From assembly GCA_017450465.1 (NCBI GenBank), contig JAFSUW010000027.1, positions 1 through 39,037 on the forward strand: a stretch of DNA of 39,037 nucleotides, read 5' to 3'. The DNA is from Clostridia bacterium. GTDB lineage: Bacteria > Bacillota > Clostridia > TANB77 > RGIG9151. Of the stretch, positions 1-8,842 are shown piece after piece (positions within the stretch are counted from its first letter, which is position 1; each line of letters begins with the position of its first letter). The notes below the pieces were generated by a model. That model was not told the origin of the DNA. It saw only the letters and a program-made list of their open reading frames with translations, and did no database searches. A program made the translations under genes and the position numbers.

Positions 1-109
1 CATCCGTCGCCTTCGGCGCCACCTTCCCCTCGAGGGGAAGGCTTGCGGATAGTGCAAATTTAAAGTCTTCCCCTTGAGGGGAAGATGTCACGAAGTGACA
101 GATGAGGTG
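1..109. repeat. Imperfect inverted repeat (dispersed-repeat type)
   Basis: Two related units of about 40 nt lie head to head. The left unit is 1-42. The right unit, read on the reverse strand, is about 109-65. Each has a small hairpin (8-18 and 86-100) and a palindrome with CTTCCCCT/AGGGGAAG arms (perfect at 22-41, one central mismatch at 66-85). Together they could fold as one large stem. The pattern resembles intergenic repeats I remember from gut Clostridia genomes; that is recollection, not a search. The left end may be cut by the window edge. Confidence 0.7.
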
Positions 110-246
110 TTTTAATTCTCCCCTACAAACAATAATTTGTCACCAATTAATTTTATTAACAATATACTGTACCGAGGGTAAAACCTTAGGGAGGTATAAA
201 AAGGTTTACAAGCATTATAAGTATAATAATTGGTGCAGTTTTTGGC

Positions 247-570
247 TTGTTGGTAGGAAGTGGCATAATTACAGTAACAACGCCACTTGCATTTTATTTA
301 ATTTTTCTTTTATCAATATTCTTTTTAGTTTTATTATTCTCGTTACTACAACGAGGAATGGAATGCAGATGTTATAAAGTAGTTAAAGCATTAACTTTTG
401 GTATTTTGTTATCAATAGTTTTAAGTTTATTAGGCCTTATAGTAATAGTAGAACTGTCTGCTTTTTTAGTGGGGCTGTATTCTTTCTTGGTAGGAACTGC
501 ATTTTTATTTGAAATTTTTTGTTTATACGAATTAACTATTTGTGTAGCAGGTAGAATTTTTAGAGATTAA
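247..570 (+). CDS. Small hydrophobic membrane protein, start uncertain
   Basis: The product is a very hydrophobic protein of about 107 residues with roughly three to four membrane segments. I do not recognise the family. The reading frame stays open upstream to 190, and the extra codons (IKRFTSIISIIIGAVFG) look like a genuine N-terminal membrane segment. There is a good SD (GGGAGG, 189-194), but no ATG, GTG or TTG follows it in frame until TTG at 247. That TTG has no SD of its own and would cut the first helix. The true start may be a non-canonical ATA or ATT codon, or the gene may have lost its start. A hairpin at 576-595 follows the stop. Confidence 0.5.
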   Translation: MLVGSGIITVTTPLAFYLIFLLSIFFLVLLFSLLQRGMECRCYKVVKALTFGILLSIVLSLLGLIVIVELSAFLVGLYSFLVGTAFLFEIFCLYELTICVAGRIFRD

Positions 571-575
571 ATGTC

Positions 576-595
576 GGCCGGTAGAAATATCGGCC
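576..595 (+). terminator. Hairpin after the small membrane protein gene
   Basis: An 8-bp stem (GGCCGGTA with TATCGGCC, one G-U pair) closes a GAAA tetraloop. The sequence behind it is AT-rich but not a clean T run, so termination would be weak or Rho-assisted. Confidence 0.45.
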
Positions 596-663
596 TAAAA
601 ATTTTAAAATATCTATAATATAAATAAAAATATATACCGATATGTGAATTAGAGGTGTATATT

Positions 664-1242
664 ATGCTTACAACAGAATTTTATAAAGGAATAATAAAAC
701 CTGATAATTATACAGAAAAGCTTCAAGAAAGAATTGATAGAACTCTTGAAATGGAGGATATTGCTTATCCAGATAATACATTTTTTGAGATGTTAAAGAA
801 GTTATTGACTTTCATTTTGTGGTCGGTATTAGTATTTTTCATATTGGGTGTTATTATGAACTATGTAGCAGTATACTTTATCCTTTTAATGGGTATTGGT
901 ATAGTTACGTTATTTGGCTTGTTTTATATTAATTCTACACTTTCGCCTAAATATGTTTTAGACAGAATGGTAATCCGTTATTTTGATAACCTAAAAGACA
1001 AGGAAATTTATGCATATAAGGGAGTTTTAGAAGAAGCATATTCACCAGAGTTAAAATTAAATGAAGACAACAAAAAGCAAACGTATTTTGTAAAAATAGA
1101 TGGTCATATGTGGCAAGTAAATAAAGAAGATTTTGAAAGTATTAAAGACTTAAAAACGTATAAAGTAAATTTATATTTTGTAAAGTACAATAGTGTAGGT
1201 GAAAATTCAACAGCTCTTATGGTGACACCTGCGGATAATTAG
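664..1242 (+). CDS. Two-helix membrane protein of unknown function
   Basis: The product is 192 residues. The N-terminal 45 residues are soluble, followed by two adjacent membrane segments at about 47-90 with a tight turn, and a soluble C-terminal domain of about 100 residues that probably faces the cytoplasm. I do not recognise the family. The ATG at 664 is chosen because AGAGGTG (651-657) is correctly spaced before it; an earlier in-frame GTG at 655 lies inside that SD. The gene stands alone and ends in a strong bidirectional hairpin shared with convergent ylbJ. Confidence 0.7.
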   Translation: MLTTEFYKGIIKPDNYTEKLQERIDRTLEMEDIAYPDNTFFEMLKKLLTFILWSVLVFFILGVIMNYVAVYFILLMGIGIVTLFGLFYINSTLSPKYVLDRMVIRYFDNLKDKEIYAYKGVLEEAYSPELKLNEDNKKQTYFVKIDGHMWQVNKEDFESIKDLKTYKVNLYFVKYNSVGENSTALMVTPADN

Positions 1243-1247
1243 TAACT

Positions 1248-1273
1248 AAAGGCGACTAATAGTCGCCTTTTTT
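1248..1273. terminator. Bidirectional terminator between convergent genes
   Basis: A perfect 10-bp stem (AAAGGCGACT with AGTCGCCTTT, loop AAT) has T runs in both directions. The ylbJ stop codon (1256-1258, minus strand) lies inside the stem, so the last ylbJ codons form part of the terminator. Confidence 0.9.
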
Positions 1274-2392
1274 AACGTCAATAAATATTTGAAGAATTTT
1301 AAAAACGACAATAAACAAAAAGCACAATATAATGGTACTGATAAGTTTATTAAAGCCATATGAGTAACGTGCATAAGTTGCGAATGCGGATTCATAAATA
1401 AGATAAGAAAAGTTTGTATAGCGAATAAGTAAAAATGTAATAAGCCCTGAAAATATTCCTTGCATAGATTTGCCAATAAAGTAGGTGGAACTACTAAGAC
1501 CTACTTTATTTATAATACTTAAGGTTTGCATATGTACACTTATTCCGCCAAAGCCCAAAAGGATAGAAGTAAGGATAAGTTTATTGGATAAGCTAAGAAT
1601 ATTTAGCGATGAGATTTTGCTAATACCATTTGTTACTTCAAGAATACCTGTAAAAATTGCTGTACAAAGTTCTGGTTCTATAGTGGGGAATAGTATTTTT
1701 GAAATTACAAAAAATATTTTGATTTCCGTTAAAATTGTAGTTATTATTCCAAAGATAATGATAAAGCCACCGATTATACTTATAGTCATAATGGCTTTTT
1801 TTATCGCATCAGTAAGAACCTTACTTAAATCAGATATTTTTATAAAATCAATTTGTATAGTAGAAGTTTCGCTATATATTTTTGGTGTGTTTTTATAAAA
1901 CCTAAATAAAAAGCCAACAACTAAAGCAGCTATATAGTGCGAAAGTAGCAAAAGTATGCCAATATATTTATTTTTATACATAATAGTCCCAACGGCTCCA
2001 AGAATGAATAGTGGACCAGAATTGTTGGCAAATGCGATAAGTTTTTTTGCGTCATTTTTGGAAATAAATTTATTTTCTACTAAATCTGCTGTAGTTTTTG
2101 CTCCGATGGGATATCCGCCTACCATGCCTAAAAATAAAGCAATAGATGATACTCCGGGAAGGTTAAAAATTGGTTTCATTATTTTATGGAGAAATTTGTT
2201 AAAGAATGCTATAATAGCACTATTTTGAACCAATGTAGAGAGTAATAAAAAAGGGAAAAGTGAAGGGAATATAGCGTTTACAAAAAGCGTGGCACTATCT
2301 TTAGTTGCAGTTATTATTGAATTTGGGGAAATTATAAAAAACAGTAAAATTAGGAAAAGTGTAATAGAAAAAAAGTAGTGAAAAAATTTCAT
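1256..2392 (-). CDS. ylbJ: Sporulation integral membrane protein YlbJ
   Basis: This 378-residue polytopic membrane protein has the nucleoside-recognition/Gate-domain pattern of YlbJ. It shows the conserved block FPSLFPFLLLS near residue 45, then GVSSIALFLGMVGGYPIGAK around 80-100 and NNSGPLFILGAVG around 125. YlbJ is a mother-cell protein needed for late spore maturation in Bacillus subtilis and is sigma-E controlled there. Its transported substrate is not settled. The ATG has a good SD (AGGGGAGGA on the minus strand). A sigma-E-like promoter is present just upstream, consistent with sporulation-specific expression. The gene is divergent from rel and convergent with the 664-1242 gene. Confidence 0.9.
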   Translation of the reverse strand: MKFFHYFFSITLFLILLFFIISPNSIITATKDSATLFVNAIFPSLFPFLLLSTLVQNSAIIAFFNKFLHKIMKPIFNLPGVSSIALFLGMVGGYPIGAKTTADLVENKFISKNDAKKLIAFANNSGPLFILGAVGTIMYKNKYIGILLLLSHYIAALVVGFLFRFYKNTPKIYSETSTIQIDFIKISDLSKVLTDAIKKAIMTISIIGGFIIIFGIITTILTEIKIFFVISKILFPTIEPELCTAIFTGILEVTNGISKISSLNILSLSNKLILTSILLGFGGISVHMQTLSIINKVGLSSSTYFIGKSMQGIFSGLITFLLIRYTNFSYLIYESAFATYARYSYGFNKLISTIILCFLFIVVFKILQIFIDVKKGDY

Positions 2393-2424
2393 AAGATCCT
2401 CCCCTTGTTTTTACTCTATAATTA

Positions 2425-2453
2425 TTGCAATTGTATGAAAAAAATGACATAAT
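2425..2453 (+). promoter_or_regulatory. Vegetative promoter of rel
   Basis: TTGCAA-17 nt-CATAAT, about 30 nt before the rel ATG. It fits sigma-A spacing and overlaps the divergent ylbJ promoter. Confidence 0.6.
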
Positions 2454-2458
2454 AAATT
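2430..2458 (-). promoter_or_regulatory. Sigma-E-like promoter of ylbJ
   Basis: On the minus strand, CATACAAT (2437 to 2430) matches the sigma-E -10 consensus exactly. It is preceded after 13 nt by AATTTATT. The predicted start lies about 30 nt before the ylbJ ATG. The -10 box abuts and shares one base with the -35 of the divergent rel promoter. Confidence 0.6.
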
Positions 2459-2483
2459 AAGAATTAAAATAGGGGATAGTATT

Positions 2484-4670
2484 ATGGGAATACCTACAAT
2501 AGAAGAAATAATAACACAGATAGACGTATATTCAAAAAATAAGGACCATAGCATTGTAAAAAAAGCGTATGAATTTGCGAAAATGGCTCACGAAGGCCAA
2601 ACTCGTGAATCTGGGGATCCTTTTTTTAAGCATCCGGCTAAAGTTGCATTATTACTTACTGCATTCGAGCTTGATGATGCTTCTATTTGTGCTGGTCTAC
2701 TTCATGATGTTATTGAGGACACCAAATACACTTATGAAGATATAGAAAGAGAGTTTGGAAAAGAAATTGCAGATTTAGTAGAAGGTGTAACTAAACTCGG
2801 CAGAATTCCATATACGACGAAAGAAGAATTACAAGCGGAAAATTTAAGAAAAATGTTTATGGCAATGGCAACAGATATAAGGGTTATCTTTATAAAACTT
2901 GCTGATAGACTTCACAATATGAAAACTCTTAATTATTTACCACCAGATAAGCAGATAGAAAAGGCAAAAGAAACTTTGGAGATTTACGCACCGCTTGCAC
3001 ATAGACTTGGTATGTATTCAATAAAATGGGAACTTGAAGATTTATGTTTAAGATATATAGATAGTGAAGCATATTATAACCTTGTAAACAGTATTTCAGA
3101 GCGTAGAGCTGAAAGAGAGAAGTTTATAAATGATATTATCGAAAATATAAAACAAAAATTAGATGAAATGGGTATAGAAGCAGATATCGAAGGACGTCCA
3201 AAACATTTTTACAGTATCTACCGTAAAATGAAAGAGCAGAATAAAACTATAGACCAGATTTACGATTTATTCGCACTTCGCGTAATAGTAGATTCAGTAA
3301 AAAATTGTTATGCGGTACTAGGTCTTGTACACGAGATGTATAGACCAGTCCCAGGTAGATTTAAAGATTATATAGCAATGCCAAAAAGTAACGGGTATCA
3401 ATCGCTTCACACAACGTTAGTTGGCAAAACCGGACATCCTTTTGAAGTACAGATAAGAACATGGGATATGCATAGGACGGCTGAATATGGTGTTGCTGCC
3501 CATTGGAAATATAAAGAAAAAACAACAAATAAGCCAGCAGATTCTTTTGATGAAAAGCTTGCATGGTTAAGGCAGACAGTTGAATGGCAAAAAGAAACAC
3601 AAGATGGTAGTGAATTTTTAGAGACACTTAAACTAAATTTATTTAGTGATGATGTATTTGTATTTTCGCCAAAAGGCGATGTTTATCAACTTCCTATAAG
3701 GTCAACACCAATAGATTTTGCATATCGTATACATAGTGAAGTTGGTAACAAGATGGTTGGAGCAAGGGTAAATGATAAAATTGTCCCAATCGGTTATGAA
3801 TTAAAAAATGGTGATGTAGTAGAAATTATAACATCGGCAACCTCAAAAGGACCAAGTCGTGACTGGTTAAATATTGCAAAAAGCCCAAACGCAAAAGCCA
3901 AAATGATGCAGTGGTTCAAGAAAGAGCGCTATGAAGAAAACGTAGAGCAAGGTAAAGAAATAGTTGAAAAAGAATTAAAACGTTTGCGCTTAAACTTTGC
4001 TGATTTATTTAAGCCAGAATTTTTAGAACCATTATTAAAAAAATATACATTTGGAAAGCTTGAAGACTGCTATGCAGCGATTGGTTACGGTGCTTTACCA
4101 GTAGGTAAAGTTATAGGTAAATTAAAAGAAGAGTTTGAAAAGCAGAAAAAACTAGAAGATGATATAAAAATAGAAAATTTAGTTCCACCAGAGGTGCCTG
4201 AAAAAAGGCCAAGGAAAGCTCCTCCAAGCGGTATTGTGGTAAAGGGAATAGATAACTGTTTAGTTAGGTTATCAAAATGCTGTAATCCACTTCCTGGTGA
4301 TGAAATAGTTGGGTACATTACTCGTGGACGTGGTGTATCGGTTCATAGGAGCGATTGCCCAAACATAAACGATTTTGTAGATAACACAAATAGATTAATA
4401 GAAGTAGAATGGTATAAAGCAGATAAGACAGACTATACAGCAAATATTGAGATACTTGCAAACGATAGAGTGGGTCTTGTTGGAGACATTACACTTGCAG
4501 CAAGTGAAGCCAAAGCAAAGATAAATGCAATAATGGCAAGAGTAGCACAAGATAGAGTAGTTATAGTTAATGTTGAAGTAAAACTTCAAGACGTTGACCA
4601 TTTGACTAAAGTGTTAAAAGCATTTAGGAAAGTAGATAGTGTTTTTGAAGTTAGACGTAAGAAAGGTTAG
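2484..4670 (+). CDS. rel: Bifunctional (p)ppGpp synthetase/hydrolase Rel
   Basis: The 728-residue length is normal for long RelA/SpoT proteins. It makes pppGpp from GTP and ATP on stalled ribosomes and degrades it again. The HD hydrolase domain is intact (HP at 50, HD at 74-75, ED at 78-79). The synthetase domain carries the basic RFKD motif at 292-295 and the EVQIRT segment, as expected for a bifunctional enzyme rather than E. coli-type RelA. A TGS domain follows at about 395-455, then the zinc-finger-like RLSKCCNPLPGD stretch and a C-terminal ACT domain. The start has an AGGGGA SD. It heads the run rel-dtd-MBL-spoIID with 12-nt and 8-nt gaps, a common clostridial arrangement for the first three genes. 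Confidence 0.97.
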   Translation: MGIPTIEEIITQIDVYSKNKDHSIVKKAYEFAKMAHEGQTRESGDPFFKHPAKVALLLTAFELDDASICAGLLHDVIEDTKYTYEDIEREFGKEIADLVEGVTKLGRIPYTTKEELQAENLRKMFMAMATDIRVIFIKLADRLHNMKTLNYLPPDKQIEKAKETLEIYAPLAHRLGMYSIKWELEDLCLRYIDSEAYYNLVNSISERRAEREKFINDIIENIKQKLDEMGIEADIEGRPKHFYSIYRKMKEQNKTIDQIYDLFALRVIVDSVKNCYAVLGLVHEMYRPVPGRFKDYIAMPKSNGYQSLHTTLVGKTGHPFEVQIRTWDMHRTAEYGVAAHWKYKEKTTNKPADSFDEKLAWLRQTVEWQKETQDGSEFLETLKLNLFSDDVFVFSPKGDVYQLPIRSTPIDFAYRIHSEVGNKMVGARVNDKIVPIGYELKNGDVVEIITSATSKGPSRDWLNIAKSPNAKAKMMQWFKKERYEENVEQGKEIVEKELKRLRLNFADLFKPEFLEPLLKKYTFGKLEDCYAAIGYGALPVGKVIGKLKEEFEKQKKLEDDIKIENLVPPEVPEKRPRKAPPSGIVVKGIDNCLVRLSKCCNPLPGDEIVGYITRGRGVSVHRSDCPNINDFVDNTNRLIEVEWYKADKTDYTANIEILANDRVGLVGDITLAASEAKAKINAIMARVAQDRVVIVNVEVKLQDVDHLTKVLKAFRKVDSVFEVRRKKG

Positions 4671-4682
4671 TAAGGTGATGAC

Positions 4683-5138
4683 ATGAAATTAGTAATACAA
4701 AGAGTAAAAAATGCAAAAGTAGATGTAGAAGGAAAAACAATAGGTAGCATAAATGAAGGCCTTATGGTTTTGATTGGCGCCAAAAAAGGTGACACAGAAA
4801 AAGATGTAGATTACTGTGTTGAGAAAATGATAAACTTAAGGATTTTCAGAGATGAAAATGATAAAATGAATTTGTCGGTATTAGATATAAAAGGTGAACT
4901 TTTACTAATATCACAATTTACATTACTTGGCGACACAAGTCATGGCAGACGTCCAAGTTTCTTTGAAGCAGACGAGCCAGAGCACGCAAATATGCTTTAT
5001 GAGTACTACATAAAAAAATCAAAGGAAAGTGGCTTAAAAGTAGAGCAAGGCGAATTTGGTGCAGATATGGCTGTAAGTTTATTAAACAGTGGACCAGTAA
5101 CAATAATAATTGATTCAGAAAATAATAAAAACAAATAG
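4683..5138 (+). CDS. dtd: D-aminoacyl-tRNA deacylase
   Basis: The product is 151 residues, full length for the Dtd family. The enzyme hydrolyses D-amino acids (and glycine mischarged on tRNA-Ala) from tRNA, enforcing homochirality in translation. Both diagnostic motifs are visible: SQFTLLG at about residue 77, which carries the active-site threonine loop, and NSGPVT near residue 136. The SD GGTGATG precedes the ATG by a few bases. The gene lies 12 nt after rel and 8 nt before the MBL hydrolase, so it is almost certainly in the rel operon. Confidence 0.96.
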   Translation: MKLVIQRVKNAKVDVEGKTIGSINEGLMVLIGAKKGDTEKDVDYCVEKMINLRIFRDENDKMNLSVLDIKGELLLISQFTLLGDTSHGRRPSFFEADEPEHANMLYEYYIKKSKESGLKVEQGEFGADMAVSLLNSGPVTIIIDSENNKNK

Positions 5139-5146
5139 GTGAAAAA

Positions 5147-5749
5147 ATGATTGAAACGATTAAAGTAGGACCGCTTGCTACAAATTGTTATATTGTATAT
5201 GATGATAAGTCAAAAGAGGCAATAGTAATTGATCCTGGTTATGAAGATGATGATATAGTAGAGTTCATAGAAAAAAATGAATTAAAGCTAAAATACATCT
5301 ATTTAACGCATTGCCATTTTGACCATATAGAAGGTGCAAATTGGTTAAAAAATAAGTTTGATGCTAAGGTTTTAACTTATTTTGCTGAAGAAGAAAACAT
5401 GAAAGACTCAAATGTTAATTTATCAAAGATGATGATGGGAGATCCGCTTTTAGTAAAACCAGATAAATTAATGTTTGAAAATGATGAAATAGAAGTAGGT
5501 AGTATTACATTTCGTGTAATGCATACACCTGGGCACACATCTGGTTCTAGTGCGTTATACGATGGTGAGAATTTGTTTTCTGGTGATACAGTTTTTAAGG
5601 ATACATTCGGTAGGACAGATTTCCCAACGGGTAATATGCACGAAATGATAAAGACAGTAGATAGATTATTAACTCTTCCAAGTACAACAAAAGTTTTTCC
5701 AGGGCATAATGAAGCGACTGTGATAGGAGAAATAAGACCATTGGAGTAG
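5147..5749 (+). CDS. Metallo-beta-lactamase-fold hydrolase (glyoxalase II-like)
   Basis: This 200-residue single-domain MBL-fold enzyme has metal ligands H55-C-H57-F-D59-H60. Later ligands are the histidine in HTPGHTSGS, the aspartate in FSGDTVF and the histidine in FPGHN near the C-terminus. The family is the YqgX/GloB-like subgroup, thiolester hydrolases whose physiological substrate is usually unproven, so calling it glyoxalase II would be too specific. It sits in the rel-dtd operon, as in many clostridia. Confidence 0.9.
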   Translation: MIETIKVGPLATNCYIVYDDKSKEAIVIDPGYEDDDIVEFIEKNELKLKYIYLTHCHFDHIEGANWLKNKFDAKVLTYFAEEENMKDSNVNLSKMMMGDPLLVKPDKLMFENDEIEVGSITFRVMHTPGHTSGSSALYDGENLFSGDTVFKDTFGRTDFPTGNMHEMIKTVDRLLTLPSTTKVFPGHNEATVIGEIRPLE

Positions 5750-5758
5750 GTGATTCAA

Positions 5759-7051
5759 ATGAAAAAAATAATGATAACATTACTTACTATTTTTTTAATA
5801 ATTAGCACTTCCTTTGCTGTAACCATACCTAAGACAATAAGAGTTGGCTTAAGTTATGGCACTAATGCAGTGAGTACGTTTAAGATATATGCTGCATCGG
5901 GTTTAACAATAAGTGAAATTGGTAAAATGACAGGAACGATAACAGTAAGTAAAAGTGGATCTAATAAATTAACATTTGATTCAGGAAGTAATAGTAAAAC
6001 ATGCGTAGTAGATTCCGATGGAATAACTATAAAAACGGTATCTGATGACGAGTATATTTCATATAATGGTACGCAATATAGAGGCGATTTAGTATTATAT
6101 AGGTTAAGTGGCAGTGACATTACAGTAGTAAATGTTGTGGGTCTTGAAAGTTATTTATATGGTGTAGTACCTCGTGAAATGTCGACGGGGCATCCTATAG
6201 AAGCACTAAAGGCACAAGCAGTTGCGGCAAGAACATATGCTATAATGTCTGCTAATAAATATAAAAGATGGAATTTTGATGTGACAAATACCACGAGTGA
6301 CCAAGTATATGGTGGTAAGAGTGTAGAAAAAGAGGACACAACAAAGGCAGTAAAAGAGACAAAAGGTGAGGTAGTAACATACGATGGCAAAATCGTTAGT
6401 ACGCCATTCTTTTCAACAAGTAATGGATATACCGAAAATTCCGAAAATGTTTGGAACATGGCAAGTCCTCATTTAGTAGCGGTAGAAGATAAATATCAAC
6501 CAGATAATGCGCCATACTTAAACTGGAAAGTTACATATACAAAAGAAGAGATAGAGGAGCTATTAAAGGGTAAAAATATAGGTAGTTTAGTTGCATTAAA
6601 TATTTTAGAAACAAGCCCTAGTGGCTCTGTTGTAAAACTTGAATTTGAAGGTACTGATGGTAAATATGTAATAGAAAAAGAACGTACTCGTACATTCTTT
6701 AGTTTGAGAAGTCAGTACTATGAAATAGAAGGTAGTGGTGCTGTAACGGTTTTAGGTGCAAATGATAAAACTTTAGCGCAGTCATTGTCTAACCTTAGTT
6801 ATGTTAAAGGAAGTAAAACCAAAAAATTGTCTTCGACAAAACTTTCAGAAATTTTTGTGCAAGGAGCAAAAAGTGCAAAAAAATATTTGTTTAGTTCATC
6901 AGCAGATGAATATGTATTTAATGGTAGTGGTTGGGGACATGGTGTTGGTATGAGTCAGAATGGCGCGATAGGAATGGCAAAAGAGGGCTTTGATTATGAT
7001 GAAATATTAAAGTGGTATTATACAGACATTGAAATTGAAAAAGGTGAATAA
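5759..7051 (+). CDS. spoIID: SpoIID/LytB-domain protein, probable stage II sporulation protein D
   Basis: The product is 430 residues. A signal peptide or anchor covers residues 1-21 (MKKIMITLL...STSFA). The SpoIID domain follows, with VVGLESYLYGVVPREM near 124-139, the AQAVAARTYA motif, FFSTSNGYTENSENVW and a C-terminal GSGWGHGVGMSQNGA block. SpoIID is a lytic transglycosylase acting with SpoIIM and SpoIIP in septal peptidoglycan remodelling during engulfment; spoIIM is also in this window. ATG 5759 has an SD-like TAGGTGA, while an earlier GTG at 5750 overlaps it. I saw no clear sigma-E promoter before it, so it may be expressed with the rel operon. It could therefore be a vegetative SpoIID/LytB paralogue. 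Confidence 0.85.
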   Translation: MKKIMITLLTIFLIISTSFAVTIPKTIRVGLSYGTNAVSTFKIYAASGLTISEIGKMTGTITVSKSGSNKLTFDSGSNSKTCVVDSDGITIKTVSDDEYISYNGTQYRGDLVLYRLSGSDITVVNVVGLESYLYGVVPREMSTGHPIEALKAQAVAARTYAIMSANKYKRWNFDVTNTTSDQVYGGKSVEKEDTTKAVKETKGEVVTYDGKIVSTPFFSTSNGYTENSENVWNMASPHLVAVEDKYQPDNAPYLNWKVTYTKEEIEELLKGKNIGSLVALNILETSPSGSVVKLEFEGTDGKYVIEKERTRTFFSLRSQYYEIEGSGAVTVLGANDKTLAQSLSNLSYVKGSKTKKLSSTKLSEIFVQGAKSAKKYLFSSSADEYVFNGSGWGHGVGMSQNGAIGMAKEGFDYDEILKWYYTDIEIEKGE

Positions 7052-7081
7052 ATTAGAAAAGAAAAGGAGACTTTAAAACTG

Positions 7082-7957
7082 ATGTATAATTTGATATCAA
7101 ATGACTCAAAAATATATTACGATGAACCAATGAAAAATCACACAAGTTTTAAGGTTGGAGGAATTGCAAAAACATTTATAATTCCTGCAAGTGTAGAAGA
7201 AATAATAAACGTAATAAAGACTAATGAGAAAGTAACTGTAATAGGTAATGGTAGTAATTTGCTTGTAAACGACGATGGAATAGAAGGAATTGTTTTATCA
7301 ATATCTAATTTATTAAGTGATGCAAAAATTGAGGGCGATGTAATTGAAGCATATGCTGGAATATCAATTACACGTCTTGCTAAACTTGCGCAGGAAGAAG
7401 GGCTTAGTGGACTTGAATGGGCATATGGAATACCGGGTACTTTAGGCGGTGCAGTAGTTATGAATGCAGGTGCCTATGGTGGTGAAATAAAGGATGTTTT
7501 AGTTAGTTCAGAGTATATTGATAAAGATGGCAATATAGTAAAAATAGATAATGAAGCACATGAGTTTGGTTATAGAAAAAGTATTTTTAACACGGAAAAT
7601 TCGGATAAAATTATAATAAAAAGTACATTGAAACTAAAAAAGGCGGATAAAGAAGAAGTATTAAAACTAATGGAAGAAAATTTAGCTAAAAGAAAAGCAA
7701 AACAGCCACTTGAATATCCAAGTGCAGGTAGCACTTTTAAAAGACCTGAAGGAAATTTTGCGGGTAAGCTTATAGAAGATGCAGGGTTAAAGGGCTTTAG
7801 GGTTGGCGATGCAATGGTATCTGAAAAACATGCTGGTTTTGTTATAAATGTTGGTAACGCGACAGCAAATGATATAAAAAAATTAATCGAAGAAGTACAA
7901 AAGAAAGTATATGAAAATAGTGGCATTATGTTAGAGCCAGAAGTAAAGTTTTTGTAG
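7082..7957 (+). CDS. murB: UDP-N-acetylenolpyruvoylglucosamine reductase
   Basis: MurB reduces the enolpyruvyl group to lactyl, giving UDP-MurNAc, in cytoplasmic peptidoglycan precursor synthesis. The product is 291 residues, the size of the short (type II) MurB. The FAD-binding part has VIGNGSNLLV at about 54-63 and YGIPGTLGGAVVMNAGAYGGE at about 118-138. The catalytic region includes YPSAGSTFKRP, and the sequence ends with the conserved EPEVKFL. An SD (AAAGGAGA) lies somewhat far, about 12 nt, from the only plausible ATG. It is followed by rapZ after 16 nt, a conserved Firmicutes pairing. Confidence 0.97.
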   Translation: MYNLISNDSKIYYDEPMKNHTSFKVGGIAKTFIIPASVEEIINVIKTNEKVTVIGNGSNLLVNDDGIEGIVLSISNLLSDAKIEGDVIEAYAGISITRLAKLAQEEGLSGLEWAYGIPGTLGGAVVMNAGAYGGEIKDVLVSSEYIDKDGNIVKIDNEAHEFGYRKSIFNTENSDKIIIKSTLKLKKADKEEVLKLMEENLAKRKAKQPLEYPSAGSTFKRPEGNFAGKLIEDAGLKGFRVGDAMVSEKHAGFVINVGNATANDIKKLIEEVQKKVYENSGIMLEPEVKFL

Positions 7958-7973
7958 TGAAAGGAGTAGAACA

Positions 7974-8831
7974 ATGAAGTTAATAATCGTAACAGGTGTC
8001 TCCGGTGCTGGTAAAAGCCAGGCCGTGAATATATTAGAAGACATTGGATTTTTCTGCGTAGATAATTTGCCACCAGTATTAATTCCAAAATTTTTAGAAA
8101 TGTGTAAAATGTCTGAAGAGAAGATGGAAAAAGTAGCAATTGTAGTAGATACTCGTGCAGGTAAGTTCTTTGATGCATCAAGCGATGTATTAGCGACAAT
8201 TGAAGAAGCAGGGTATAACTATGAAATATTATTCCTAGAGGCATCGGATAGCGCACTTATAAAAAGATACACTTTAACAAGACGTCGCCATCCACTAGCA
8301 TTAAATGAAAAAGTAACAGATGGAATAGGGCGTGAAAGAGAGAAACTTGCAGTACTAAAAAAACGTGCAAATTACATAGTAGATACTACAAATCTTTCTG
8401 TAAAACAATTAAGGCAGGAAATACTTAATATATTTGAAGATGGTGGTTACTTTGAAGGAATGTTTATACAAATAATGTCCTTTGGCTTTAAGCATGGCAT
8501 ACCATCTGATGTAGATTTAGTTTTTGATGCAAGATTTTTGCCAAATCCTTATCATGTAGATTCACTTCGTGATTTTACTGGTAAAGATGCATGCATAAAA
8601 GAATATGTAATGCAGTTTAAGGAAACAGAGATTTTCTTGCAAAAATTGGTTGATTATTTAGAATTCGTTATACCAGAATATATAAAAGAGGGACGTTCAC
8701 AGCTAATAATTGGGCTTGGTTGTACGGGTGGAAAACATAGGTCGGTTGTTATAACAGAGGAACTAACAAATCGGCTTAACAAAAATGGCCATAAGGCACA
8801 ATTTGCACATAGAGATATAGATAAAAATTAG
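7974..8831 (+). CDS. rapZ: RNase adapter/nucleotide-binding protein RapZ
   Basis: The 285-residue RapZ (YvcJ) family protein has a P-loop GVSGAGKS at residues 8-15. A Walker-B-like DTRAG segment is near residue 60, and the C-terminal domain has the signature GCTGGKHRSVV. In E. coli RapZ tunes GlmS synthesis through small-RNA decay. In Firmicutes it binds and hydrolyses nucleotides, and its partner is less certain. The neighbouring murB fits a cell-wall precursor link. The usual downstream genes yvcK (gluconeogenesis factor family) and whiA are absent here. Confidence 0.96.
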   Translation: MKLIIVTGVSGAGKSQAVNILEDIGFFCVDNLPPVLIPKFLEMCKMSEEKMEKVAIVVDTRAGKFFDASSDVLATIEEAGYNYEILFLEASDSALIKRYTLTRRRHPLALNEKVTDGIGREREKLAVLKKRANYIVDTTNLSVKQLRQEILNIFEDGGYFEGMFIQIMSFGFKHGIPSDVDLVFDARFLPNPYHVDSLRDFTGKDACIKEYVMQFKETEIFLQKLVDYLEFVIPEYIKEGRSQLIIGLGCTGGKHRSVVITEELTNRLNKNGHKAQFAHRDIDKN

Positions 8832-8842
8832 GAGGTAGAAGC

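Noticed and set aside
102..377. 91-aa frame at the left end
   Set aside because: It starts within the dispersed repeat and is out of frame with the hydrophobic product, which has better membrane-protein character.
7570..8256. 228-aa minus-strand frame
   Set aside because: It is antisense to murB and rapZ, with no SD or family match.
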